Below, in pieces: positions 27,079-36,061 of a stretch of 64,000 nt of DNA (position 1 is its first letter; each line of letters starts with the position of its first letter). Under the pieces are notes generated by a model, which saw only the letters and a list, made by a program, of their open reading frames with translations, ran no database searches and was not told the DNA's origin. Source of the stretch: Candidatus Paraburkholderia kirkii (lineage in GTDB: Bacteria; Pseudomonadota; Gammaproteobacteria; Burkholderiales; Burkholderiaceae); assembly GCA_001189345.1 (NCBI GenBank), contig LFKV01000039.1, positions 43,917-107,916 of the forward strand. The letters run 5' to 3'. The translations under genes and the position numbers were made by a program.

Positions 27079-27579
27079 ATGCCAACCGACTCCGTCGTTC
27101 ACCAACTCGCGATTCGCGTCGGCAACAAACTGCGCGACGAACGGCTGATGCTCGCCACCGCCGAATCGTGCACGGGCGGCATGGTCGCGACCGCGATCAC
27201 GAACATTTCGGGCAGCAGCGCGTGGTTCGAGCGCGGCTTCGTCACCTATTCGAATCTCGCGAAGACGGAGATGATCGGCGTGCCCGCCGCGCTGATCGAG
27301 CAGCACGGCGCCGTGAGCGAGCCGGTCGCGAAGGCGATGGCCGAAGGCGCGCTGCGCAATAGCCGCGCGCAAGTGTCCGTGTCGATCACGGGCGTCGCGG
27401 GTCCCGCCGGAGGGAGCGAGGCGAAGCCGGTGGGCACGGTGTGCTTCGGATGGAGCAACCGGCTGCACACCACGGTCGAGACGCAGTTGTTCAAGGGCGA
27501 TCGCGAGCAGGTGCGCACGCAAGCGGCGACGCATGCATTGCGCAAGCTGCTGGAATTTTTCGACCAGCGCGAACGGTAA
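27079..27579 (+). CDS. pncC: Nicotinamide-nucleotide amidohydrolase PncC (CinA C-terminal family)
   Basis: 166 residues, single CinA_C domain. It converts NMN to nicotinate mononucleotide in the pyridine nucleotide salvage cycle. Signatures are LATAESCTGGMVATAITNI with the catalytic Ser/Cys region, SNLAKTEMIGVP, and VSITGVAGPAGGSEAKPVGTV. Length and order are normal for the stand-alone PncC form. It lies 36 bases after pgpA on the same strand, probably the third gene of the thiL operon. Confidence 0.93.
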   Translation: MPTDSVVHQLAIRVGNKLRDERLMLATAESCTGGMVATAITNISGSSAWFERGFVTYSNLAKTEMIGVPAALIEQHGAVSEPVAKAMAEGALRNSRAQVSVSITGVAGPAGGSEAKPVGTVCFGWSNRLHTTVETQLFKGDREQVRTQAATHALRKLLEFFDQRER

Positions 27580-27595
27580 GACGCGGCTTCATCGC

Positions 27596-30500
27596 ATGAA
27601 TGGACGACGCGTCGATCCGCCCGCTTCCATCACATACACCCGGGAACAGGTGGCTCGATGGATAGGCCCCAGGACGTTCGACAAGGCGCTCGGCTACGTG
27701 CGCGCCGTCCACGGTATCAGTTGGTCGGCGGGGATCCTGTCCGCGCACGTGGACGGCACGCAGTCGTATCCCTACAAGGTCGACATAGCGTTCAAGGACA
27801 ACCGGCCGCATGGCTACTGCACGTGTCCCGTCGGTTACGCGTGCAAGCATGTCGCGACCATGCTGCTCGCCTGTCTGGAAGAACAGGAGCAGTCCTCCAG
27901 ATCCGGCGTGCGCATGGAAGTCGAGCGGTGGATCTCCGATTTTCGCGCAAAGGTCCTGCAGGCGCAAGAAACGAACGATCGAGCGGCGAAGCGCCCGGCC
28001 GGTACGACCTATCGGATTCTCTACGTGCTCGTGCCCGCGGCGCATCCGGAAGCAAGCGTCGAGCTCTTGATGCTCAAGGCCCGGCTGGGCGTCGACGGCA
28101 CCATCCATGCGACCGAAACCTGGTATCCGAGTCACGCGGCCTGGAGTAGCCCGCCACGGTTCGTCACGCAGGAAGACGACGTCATCGTCCGTGCGCTCAG
28201 AACCGAGCGCGACCATTCGTCCGATCGCTTCCTGTTGCTTGGCAAGAAAGGTGCGGCCGTCTGGCCCATGATGCTCGCGACCGGCAGGCTCTATTTCGAG
28301 CCCGATCCGTTCCGGATGACACTCGAGCACCCGCTACGCGAGGGCTCGCGCCGCCGCGCGGACATCGAATGGATTCCGCACGCCGACGACATGATCTTCC
28401 CGTCGCTGGAAACCAAGCAGGAATCCGGCATCGTGCTGCCGACCGAGCCGCCCTGGTATGTCGATCCGTCGACCAACGAAACGGGGGCCGTCGACGCGCC
28501 GATCCCCGATGAACTGATCGCCGACTATCTGAAGATGTCGGTGCTCACCTTGAAGGAAGCAGCGATCGTGCATGCGGCCTTGCAGGCGTTTGCGCCCGCG
28601 ACGGAGCTCGACGTCGCGGTGCTCGATTTCGACTATGGCGGGGTCACGATCCCGGCGAGCAGTCCCGAGGTGCTCGTGCAGCTCGCCGACGGCGAGCTTG
28701 CGCGCATCGCGCGCCGGACCGATGTCGAAAAAGCATGCGTCGAACGCCTCGGCAAGGCAGGGCTGAAGACGATATCCGGTGCGCCGGCCAGCCGTGACGC
28801 GTCGCCCTGCGCGGGCGGATTCTTCATGCCCGCGCCTGCCGCCTGGCACACGTTCGTCGACGAGCACGTGCCCGCGCTGCGCGAGGCCGGCTGGCGCATC
28901 GTGATCGAGTCCAACTCGCGCTTCGATCTCGTCGAAATCGAGCAGATCGATACCATCGCGCACGCCGCCGGGGATGGCTGGTTCGATCTCGAGCTGGGCA
29001 TCACGGTCGACCAGGAACGCGTGTGCCTCGAACCGGTCCTCGCCGAACTCTTTGCCCGCGACCGCCGCTGGCTCAGCGGCGCAATCGACGCCATCGACGC
29101 CACGCACGCCGTCGAATTCCGCACCACCGACGGCAGGCGCTTCGTGGTGCGCGCCGCACGAATCAAGCCGCTCGTGCGCACGCTGATCGACCTATTCGAG
29201 CACGTCGGCTGGAACGCCGACACCCCGCTGCGGCTTGCGACGCTCGAAGCCGGCCGGCTCCCGGCATCCGATGAAAAGCTGCGCTGGCAGTTCGACGGCG
29301 ACGCGTCCGTCGTCGAACTCGCGCGGCGGCTGCGCAACGCCGCCGCACCGCGCCGGATCGCGCCGCCGCGCGGGTTGACTGCGAAGCTGCGCGACTATCA
29401 ACGCGAGGGCGTCGACTGGATGCAGTTCCTGCGCAAACACGACCTCGCCGGCGTGCTTGCCGATGATATGGGCCTTGGCAGGACCGTGCAGACGCTCGCG
29501 CACATCCTGACCGAAAAGGAAGCTGGCCGTTTCATGCACCCGGCGCTGATCGTGGTGCCGACCACGCTCGTCAACAACTGGCTGGAAGAGGCACGGCGTT
29601 TCGCGCCCACGCTCAGGGTGCTGGATCTGCACGGTCCGCTGCGTCACGAGCGCTTTGCCCGGATTGCCGAGCACCAGATGGTCATCACGACGTATCCGCT
29701 CGTCTGGCGGGACTGCGAAGCGCTCGCTCAGCACGACTATCACTTGCTGATACTGGATGAGGCGCAGTACGTGAAGAATGCGGCGAGCAAGGCGGCGAGC
29801 GTCATACGCACGTTGCGCGCGCGGCATCGGCTGTGTCTGACCGGCACGCCGCTCGAGAATCATCTGGGCGAACTGTGGTCGCAATTCGATTTTCTGCTGC
29901 CCGGCTTTCTCGGCACGCAGAAGGAGTTCGCCGCCCGGTGGCGCAAGCCGATCGAAAAGCTGAACGATCAGACGCGCCGCGACCTGCTCGCACGGCGGAT
30001 CCGTCCGTTCATGCTCCGCCGCAGAAAGGACGAGGTCGCGACGGAGCTGCCGCCGAAGACCACGATCGTGCGCAGCGTCGAACTCGAAAGCGCGCAGCGC
30101 GATCTCTACGAAACCGTGCGTGCGGCGATGCAGAAGAAAGTGCGCGACGCCATCGAGAAGCAGGGCTTTGCACGCAGTCGTATCCTGATGCTCGACGCGC
30201 TGCTGAAACTGCGGCAAGTATGCTGCGATCCATCGCTCGTCAAGCTGCCGGGTGCGAAGAAGGCGCAAGGATCGGCCAAGCTCGCGCTTCTGCTCGAGAT
30301 GCTTCCGTCGCTTGTCGAAGAAGGCCGGCGCGTGCTGGTGTTCTCGCAGTTTACGGGCTACGGGCATGCTCGCGATCATCGCCGCCGCGCTCGACGAAAC
30401 GGGTTTCCCCTACATCACTCTGACGGGCGATACGACCGATCGCAAGACGCCCGTGCGACGCTTTTCAGGCAGGCGAAGCCCCGATCCTCCTGATCAGCCT

Positions 30501-30725
30501 GAAAGCAGGGCAGGCGGCGTGGGCCTGAACCTGACTGCCGCCGACACCGTCATTCACTACGATCCATGGTGGAACCCGGCTGCTGAAAACCAGGCGACGG
30601 ATCGCGCGCACCGCATCGGGCAGGAAAAGCCTGTATCTGTGTACAAGCTCGTCGCCGCCGGCAGCATCGTAAGCGCTCGATCAGTACCGTCGAGGGTCGA
30701 CATTGACCTTTGAAGGCGGCGCTGC
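27596..30725 (+). pseudogene. SNF2-family DEAD-like helicase with SWIM zinc finger, 3' end disrupted
   Basis: A ~1050-residue HepA/RapA-like DNA translocase. The N-terminus carries a SWIM zinc motif (CTCPVGYACKHVATMLLA). After a long linker the helicase core begins at KLRDYQREGVDWMQFLRKHD. Walker A reads LADDMGLGRTVQTLAHI, with Arg where GKT is nearly universal. Motif II is LLILDEAQYVKNA, motif III LCLTGTPLENHLGELWSQFD. The frame is lost near 30357 after VFSQFTG. The rest of lobe 2 ([55 protein letters not shown]) is spread over at least two further frames. The last residues are replaced where IS630 copy 3 begins. The start is 17 bases after pncC. Confidence 0.87.
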
Positions 30726-30727
30726 TA

Positions 30728-31837
30728 TTGCACTGCGTTATTGAATTAGCACCCTGTCTGTGTTCAGATACAGGTCATGGGTCAAAATGAACCTGACAGA
30801 TATCGAACGTGAGCAACTGTTGTCGGCGGCGCGCAGCCGAACGGTGCGTGCGGCGGACGTGCGACGCGCAAAGTTGATCCTGATGCTCGAGGACGGCGAA
30901 TCGCGCGACAGTATCATGCGCACACTGGGTTGCGATTCGCGCTTCATCGCACGCTGGTCGGGGCGCTTCCTCAGCGAGCGACTAGCCGGCATGTACGCCC
31001 GGCACCGCGGGCGGGCGCCTACGCAGCCACCGGCCAAACTGGAAGCGCGGGTGCTCAAGTGCACCCTCAAGCACAAACCCGCCGACGGTTCGACACACTG
31101 GAGTAGCTACAAGCTCGCAGCAGAACTCGGCGACGTATCGGTCTCGGCCGTGCAGCGCATCTGGCGCAAGCACGGCATCAAGCCGCAGCAGTTGGAGCGG
31201 CACATGGTCTCCAACGACCCGGACTTCGAGACCAAGGCAGCCGACGTGATCGGGCTGTACCTGAACCCGCCGGCGCACGCAGCGGTGTTCTGCGTGGACG
31301 AGAAGACCGCGATCCAGGCACTCGATCGCAAGGACCGTATGCTGCCGCTGTCGCCCGGGCGCGCCGAGAGTCACGGCTTCGAGTACAAGCGCAACGGCAC
31401 GCTCAGCCTGTTCGCGGCGTTCAATACTGCCACCGGCGAGGTGCTGGGCAAGACGGTGGCGCGCCACACCAGCGAGCAGTTCGTGGCCTTCCTGACCGAC
31501 GTCGTCGCCAGCCAGCCCAAACGCCGGGAAATCCACGCGATCTGCGACAACGTCAGCAGCCATAAGACGCAGCGGGTTGCCGACTTCCTTGATGCGCAGC
31601 GCAACGTGCACCTGCACTTCACGCCGACCTACTCGTCGTGGCTCAACCAGGTGGAGAACTGGTTCTCGCGCATTCAGCGTGAAGTGATCGCTCGCGGCAT
31701 CTTCACTTCGGTGAAGGATTGGGATCGCAAACTGATGCCGATACATCCGCGAACACAACAAGAACCCGAAACCGATCAAGTGGAAATATGACGATCCTTC
31801 GCGCCGGATTCGACCAGTGCCAATTCAATGACGCAAT
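30728..31837 (+). mobile_element. IS630-family insertion sequence, copy 3 (right tip lost)
   Basis: The same element as copies 1, 2 and 4. The left end follows TA at 30726-30727. The right end matches through GACGCAAT at 31837 but lacks the last four bases (GGAA) and the expected TA. This suggests a deletion that ate into the element's end and removed adjacent glycosyltransferase codons. The left neighbour is the SNF2 helicase, the right neighbour the C-terminus of the TPR glycosyltransferase. It is inverted relative to copy 2. Confidence 0.9.
30787..31791 (+). CDS. IS630-family transposase (copy 3)
   Basis: Same protein as copy 1, with the DDE residues and the frameshifted tail. The coding region is unaffected by the loss of the element's right tip, but the damaged inverted repeat probably prevents this copy from moving. 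Confidence 0.9.
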   Translation: MNLTDIEREQLLSAARSRTVRAADVRRAKLILMLEDGESRDSIMRTLGCDSRFIARWSGRFLSERLAGMYARHRGRAPTQPPAKLEARVLKCTLKHKPADGSTHWSSYKLAAELGDVSVSAVQRIWRKHGIKPQQLERHMVSNDPDFETKAADVIGLYLNPPAHAAVFCVDEKTAIQALDRKDRMLPLSPGRAESHGFEYKRNGTLSLFAAFNTATGEVLGKTVARHTSEQFVAFLTDVVASQPKRREIHAICDNVSSHKTQRVADFLDAQRNVHLHFTPTYSSWLNQVENWFSRIQREVIARGIFTSVKDWDRKLMPIHPRTQQEPETDQVEI

Positions 31838-32040
31838 TGGCGGCGAGTTCCGAAGCCGCATTTGTCGATACAGCGGTGGCGTTGGCGGTGGATTTGGCAA
31901 GACTGTGCGACACGCGGTCGACTTTGCGTGATCGCCTGACACGCTCGCCGTTGATAAATAGCGAGCGTTTTGCCAGAAACATGGAGCAGGTGCTTCGGAG
32001 TCGCAGAATGAGGAGCGGTATCTCGCACTATTCGAGGTGA
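31838..32040 (+). pseudogene. TPR glycosyltransferase (SPINDLY-type), C-terminal fragment
   Basis: The plus strand reads LAASSEAAFVDTAVALAVDL, then ARLCDTRSTLRDRLTRSPLI and FARNMEQVL, the C-terminal helix region of Glyco_transf_41 proteins (family pattern FVDTAVALAADLPRLAxLR). It starts exactly at the damaged right end of IS630 copy 3. It fits as the missing end of the gene that breaks off at 20803 beside copy 2, with ~150 bases lost between. No start codon or N-terminus of its own. Confidence 0.78.
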
Positions 32041-32087
32041 GACGTAACATTGGTTGCAGCGTCAAACGACGAGGCAACAACCAGTCA

Positions 32088-32203
32088 TGCCTGATGACCA
32101 TAGCGAGTCGGTCCCACCCCTTCCCATCCCGAACAGGACCGTGAAACGACTCCACGCCGATGATAGTGCGGAGCTCCCGTGTGAAAGTAGGTAATCGTCA
32201 GGC
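32088..32203 (+). rRNA. rrf: 5S ribosomal RNA, orphan
   Basis: The sequence begins TGCCTGATGACCATAGCGAG and contains the diagnostic CCCACCCCTTCCCATCCCGA, GAACAGGACCGTGAAACGAC and GATGATAGTGCGG, ending GTAATCGTCAGGC, which pairs with the 5' end. It closely matches Burkholderia 5S rRNA. No 23S or 16S rRNA or tRNA lies upstream: the glycosyltransferase fragment ends only ~47 bases before. An intrinsic terminator follows at 32221-32250. It is either a solitary 5S gene or the tail of an rrn operon separated from 16S-23S by rearrangement. Confidence 0.93.
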
Positions 32204-32220
32204 TCCTCATGCTTCACCCA

Positions 32221-32250
32221 AAAATCCCACCCCTTAAAGGTGGAGTTTTT
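32221..32250 (+). terminator. Terminator after 5S rRNA
   Basis: Stem CCACC/GGTGG, extended by flanking A-tract/T-tract pairing (AAAA ... TTTT), with loop CCTTAAA and a run of five T at 32246-32250. It lies about 20 bases after the 5S 3' end. Confidence 0.75.
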
Positions 32251-32379
32251 GCGTTCGGGCGTGGGATTTCCCTGCAAGGGTTCGTTCCGACACCCTCCCT
32301 TCTCCGAATGCCCGCTTTCTGTCGGTAGAATGGCGATGAAAGGTTGTACCCATCATGCCGACCCTTTCCCGGAGCGCAT

Positions 32380-33024
32380 ATGAGAACGAGCCTGTTGATT
32401 GCCGCCCTCAGCGCCGCATTGCTTGTCACCGCGTGCGGCAAGAAGAACGATGCGAGCGAGTCCAGTCTGGGCGACGCGATTTCCGCCGACATGAAAACGA
32501 ATCGGGGCCTGCTGTGTCTGAATCGCAGCGGACGCGGCCCGTACGCGTTCCCGTCCGTCTATAGCAACCGGGACATCAACGAATACTCCGCGGCAGCCTT
32601 GCGGGAGCAACTGGCCGCGCTGGAGAAGGCCGGTCTCATCGCACGGGCGGTTACCACGCCGGCGAACGCGAGCGCCAGGCAGAACGGCGTCGTGTACAGC
32701 CTGACAGGCGAGGGACAGAAATACGCCGTCGAGACGTCGCGGCCCGCGGGCGACTCCAACGCCACGAGCGACCCGCGCGCGTGGATGATCTGCTACGCGC
32801 ACGTCAGGCTGGACAAGGTCGTCGGCTGGACCGAGCCCGATCCCACCGCGCACCGCTCCGACGTCACCTATACCTACAAGCTCGAAAGCGTGGCGCCGTG
32901 GGTCGATGATCGCGACATCAAGCGCGCATTCCCCGAAGTGACCGCCGCCGACCGCGAAGCGGGCGAGACGAAGCTGCACGTCACGCTGGAGCAGCGTGAG
33001 GACGGCTGGGTGCGGGTCGATTGA
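32380..33024 (+). CDS. Hypothetical lipoprotein
   Basis: 214 residues with a type II signal peptide: MRTSLLIAALSAALLVTAC, with lipobox LVTAC and Cys-19 as the lipidation site, followed by GKKNDAS. A GGAG ribosome site lies six bases before the ATG. The mature part contains SADMKTNRGLLCLNRSGRG and a C-terminal beta-rich stretch (DVTYTYKLESVAPW, LHVTLEQREDGWVRVD). No catalytic motif recognised. It resembles short Burkholderia lipoproteins of unknown function. It stands alone between the 5S rRNA and a divergently unrelated regulator on the same strand. Confidence 0.8.
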   Translation: MRTSLLIAALSAALLVTACGKKNDASESSLGDAISADMKTNRGLLCLNRSGRGPYAFPSVYSNRDINEYSAAALREQLAALEKAGLIARAVTTPANASARQNGVVYSLTGEGQKYAVETSRPAGDSNATSDPRAWMICYAHVRLDKVVGWTEPDPTAHRSDVTYTYKLESVAPWVDDRDIKRAFPEVTAADREAGETKLHVTLEQREDGWVRVD

Positions 33025-33103
33025 CACATCCGGATCGCTGAGCGATCAGCGCGTTCGCCATCATGGCGGCCGCCGACTCGGCTCGACCATAGACCACCGA
33101 CGC

Positions 33104-34144
33104 ATGCCATCATCCACCTTCGATCCACCCGCCGGTCCGCCGCGCATGTCCGACATCGCTCGTCTCGCGGGCGTTTCGAAGATGACCGTCTCGCGCGTCC
33201 TCGCCGGCCACAGCGTCGCGCCGGCGACGCGCGAGCGCGTGCAGAAAGCGATCGACGATCTCGGCTATGTCGCCGATGTCGCCGCCGGCGCATTGTCGTC
33301 CGGACGATCGGAATTCGTCGCCGTGCTTGTACCGTCGCTCGCGAGCTCGAACTTCTCGGACACGGTGCGCGGTCTCTCCGCATCGCTCGAGCCGCACGGC
33401 CTGCAATTGCTGATCGGCGACACGGACTACCATCTCGATCGTGAGGAGAGGCTTGTGCGCTCGATACTGCGCCATCAGCCGCGCTGCATCGCGCTGACGG
33501 GTTCGCGCCACACGGAAGCGACGCGCACGCTCCTGCGTCGCTCGGGTGTGCCCGTGATGGAGATGTGGGATGCGCCGTCCGATCCGATCGATGCCGCCGT
33601 CGGCTTCTCCAACGTCAGCGCCGCGCGCGAGATGGTGCGCTATCTGGTCGAGCGTGGCTACGAACGCATCGGCTTTCTCGGCGGTGCGAGCGAACTGGAT
33701 CGTCGCGGCCTGGACTGCCTGAAGGGCTTTCGCGCGCAGATGAAAGCGCTCGGTCTCGACGACGAGCGCATCGTTCGTCTGGGTGATTCGCCGATCACGA
33801 TGAGCCACGACGGCCCCGCAATGGCCGCGCTGCTCGAAGCGTGGCCCGACACGCAGGCCGTGATGTGCGTGAGCGACATGTCCGCGTTCGGCGCGATAAT
33901 GGAATGCCACCGGCGCGGCCTGTCGGTGCCGGATGATATCGCCGTCGCGGGCTTCGGCAATTTCGAAGTCTCCGAGTGCTGCACGCCATCGATCACGACG
34001 GTTTCCGTCGACGCATACGGCATCGGCCTGCGCACCGGCGCGACCTTGCGCGCGGCGTTGGAGGCGCGCAAGCATGGCGTCGCGGGGCGTTCCGGCAAGC
34101 GTGTTCGCGTCGCCTATTCCGTCGTGCCGCGCGAAAGCGCCTGA
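33104..34144 (+). CDS. LacI/GntR-type transcriptional repressor
   Basis: 346 residues from MPSSTFDPPAGPPRMSDIAR; a start at the internal Met (33146) is also possible. The N-terminal LacI HTH reads MSDIARLAGVSKMTVSRVLA, with the hinge region VADVAAGALSSGRSEFVAVL. The periplasmic-binding-like effector domain includes MVRYLVERGYERIGFLGG and VPDDIAVAGFGNFEVSECCT. The subgroup resembles gluconate repressors (GntR/IdnR). A palindrome matching the E. coli GntR operator lies 40 bases downstream, in front of the dehydratase gene. The regulator therefore likely represses the neighbouring sugar-acid operon in the absence of its sugar acid. The regulator is intact although its targets are broken. Confidence 0.88.
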   Translation: MPSSTFDPPAGPPRMSDIARLAGVSKMTVSRVLAGHSVAPATRERVQKAIDDLGYVADVAAGALSSGRSEFVAVLVPSLASSNFSDTVRGLSASLEPHGLQLLIGDTDYHLDREERLVRSILRHQPRCIALTGSRHTEATRTLLRRSGVPVMEMWDAPSDPIDAAVGFSNVSAAREMVRYLVERGYERIGFLGGASELDRRGLDCLKGFRAQMKALGLDDERIVRLGDSPITMSHDGPAMAALLEAWPDTQAVMCVSDMSAFGAIMECHRRGLSVPDDIAVAGFGNFEVSECCTPSITTVSVDAYGIGLRTGATLRAALEARKHGVAGRSGKRVRVAYSVVPRESA

Positions 34145-34183
34145 GCCGAAGCAAGGCGGAAAACGCGTGCTAACATGCGCGCA

Positions 34184-34199
34184 ATATTACCGGTAACGT
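34184..34199. promoter_or_regulatory. GntR/LacI-type operator
   Basis: ATATTACCGGTAACGT contains the perfect palindrome TTACCGGTAA and matches the known GntR operator consensus of E. coli (ATGTTACCGGTAACAT) at all but two positions. It lies between the regulator stop and the dehydratase start. Confidence 0.65.
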
Positions 34200-34265
34200 A
34201 ACCTACAAGAGAGCATGGCAGCGGCGTCGGACGCCGAGCGGCCATGCATCACGGAGAGACACGCC

Positions 34266-36051
34266 ATGCCCCAGCAGAATCCCAAGCGACTCCGCAAGCC
34301 AGGAGTGGTTCGACGATCCCTCGCACGCCGACATGACGGCGCTGTACGTCGAGCGTTTCATGAACTACGGTCTGACGCGCGAGGAGCTGCAGTCGGGCCG
34401 TCCGATCATCGGCATCGCGCAGACGGGCAGCGATCTCGCGCCGTGCAATCGCCATCACATCGAGCTTGCGGTGCGCACGAAGGCGGGCATTCGGGATGCC
34501 GGCGGCATACCGATGGAATTTCCCGTGCATCCGCTCGCGGAACAGAGCCGCCGTCCGACCGCCGCGCTCGATCGCAATCTCGCCTATCTCGGGCTCGTCG
34601 AGATCCTGCATGGTTTTCCGCTCGACGGCGTCGTGCTCACCACCGGCTGCGACAAGACCACGCCCGCGTGCCTGATGGCGGCGGCGACCGTGGACATGCC
34701 CGCGATCGTGCTCTCGGGCGGCCCGATGCTCGACGGCTGGTACGAAGGCAAGCGCGTCGGCTCGGGCACGGTCATCTGGCATGCCCGCAATCTGCTTGCG
34801 GCGGGCGAGATCGACTACGAAGGCTTCATGCGGCTGACAACGGCATCGTCGCCCTCCATCGGCCATTGCAACACGATGGGCACCGCGCTCTCGATGAACA
34901 GCCTCGCCGAAGCGCTTGGCATGTCGCTGCTGACGTGCGCCAGCATTCCCGCCGCGTATCGCGAGCGCGGACAGATGGCCTATGCGACGGGCAAGCGCAT
35001 CGTCGACATGGTGCGCGAGGATCTGAAGCCGTCGAGAATCATGACGCGCGAGGCGTTCGTCAATGCGATCGTGGTCGCGTCCGCGCTCGGCGCATCGACC
35101 AACTGCCCGCTGCATCTGATCGCGATCGCGCGGTACATGGGCATCGAACTGAGCCTCGGGGACTGGCAGCGTCATGGCGAACAGGTACCGCTCATCGTGA
35201 ACTGCATGCCCGCCGGTGAATACCTCGGCGAGAGCTTTCATCGCTCGGGCGGGGTGCCCGCGGTCATCCGGCAAATCGACGAAGCGGGACTCATCAGACG
35301 CGATTGTCTGACCGTATCGGGCCGCACGATCGGCGAGATCGCGAGCGAGGCGCCCGCAGCCGACAACGACGTCATCCGCACGGCAGGCGATCCCCTGAAG
35401 CACGGCGCGGGCTTCATGGTCCTGTCGGGCAATGTCTTCGACAGCGCGATCATGAAGATGTCGGTCGTCGGCGATGCATTCAGGAAGACCTATCTGAGCG
35501 AGCCCAGCGCGGAGAATACGTTCGAAGCCCGCGCGATCGTCTTCGATGGTCCCGAGGATTATCACGCGCGCATCAACGATCCCCCGCTCGAGATCGACGA
35601 GCACTGCATTCTCGTGATTCGCGGCTGCGGCACCGTGGGCTATCCGGGCAGCGCGGAAGTGGTGAACATGGCGCCGCCCGCGGAGCTGATCAAGCGCGGC
35701 ATCGATTCGCTGCCCTGCCTGGGCGACGGACGGCAGAGCGGCACATCCGCGAGCCCGTCGATTCTCAACATGTCGCCGGAGGCGGCGGTGGACGGCGGCC
35801 TCGCGCTTCTGCGCACGAACGACAGGATACGGGTCGATCTGAACGCGCGCACCGTGAACGTGCTGCTCGATGAAGCCGAGCTCGAAAGCCGCCGCGCTCA
35901 ATCCGCATTCGCCGCGCCAGTCGCGCAGACGCCGTGGCAGGAGTTGTATCGTCAGACCGTGGGGCAGTTGTCGACGGGCGGATGCCTCGAACCGGCGACG
36001 CTGTATCTGAAGGTGATCGAAGAGCGCGGCAATCCGCGCCATTCTCATTGA
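34266..36051 (+). pseudogene. IlvD/Edd-family sugar-acid dehydratase (L-arabonate/D-xylonate type), N-terminal frameshift
   Basis: An Fe-S cluster dehydratase that removes water from an aldonic acid. The ATG at 34266, with a GGAGAGA ribosome site, reads MPQQNPKRLRKPG. One extra base near 34297 puts the true continuation (QEWFDDPSHADMTALYVERF) into another frame. After that the frame is open for 572 residues. The three cluster cysteines are visible in TGSDLAPCNRHH, LTTGCDKTTPACLM and SPSIGHCNTMGTALSMNS. C-terminal motifs are RGCGTVGYPGSAEVVNMAPP and DGRQSGTSASPSILNMSPEA. Translation from the internal Met at 34333 would give a product lacking ~22 residues, so partial function is conceivable. 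It is followed 10 bases later by an SDR gene. Confidence 0.85.
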
Positions 36052-36061
36052 GCGAGCCGCC

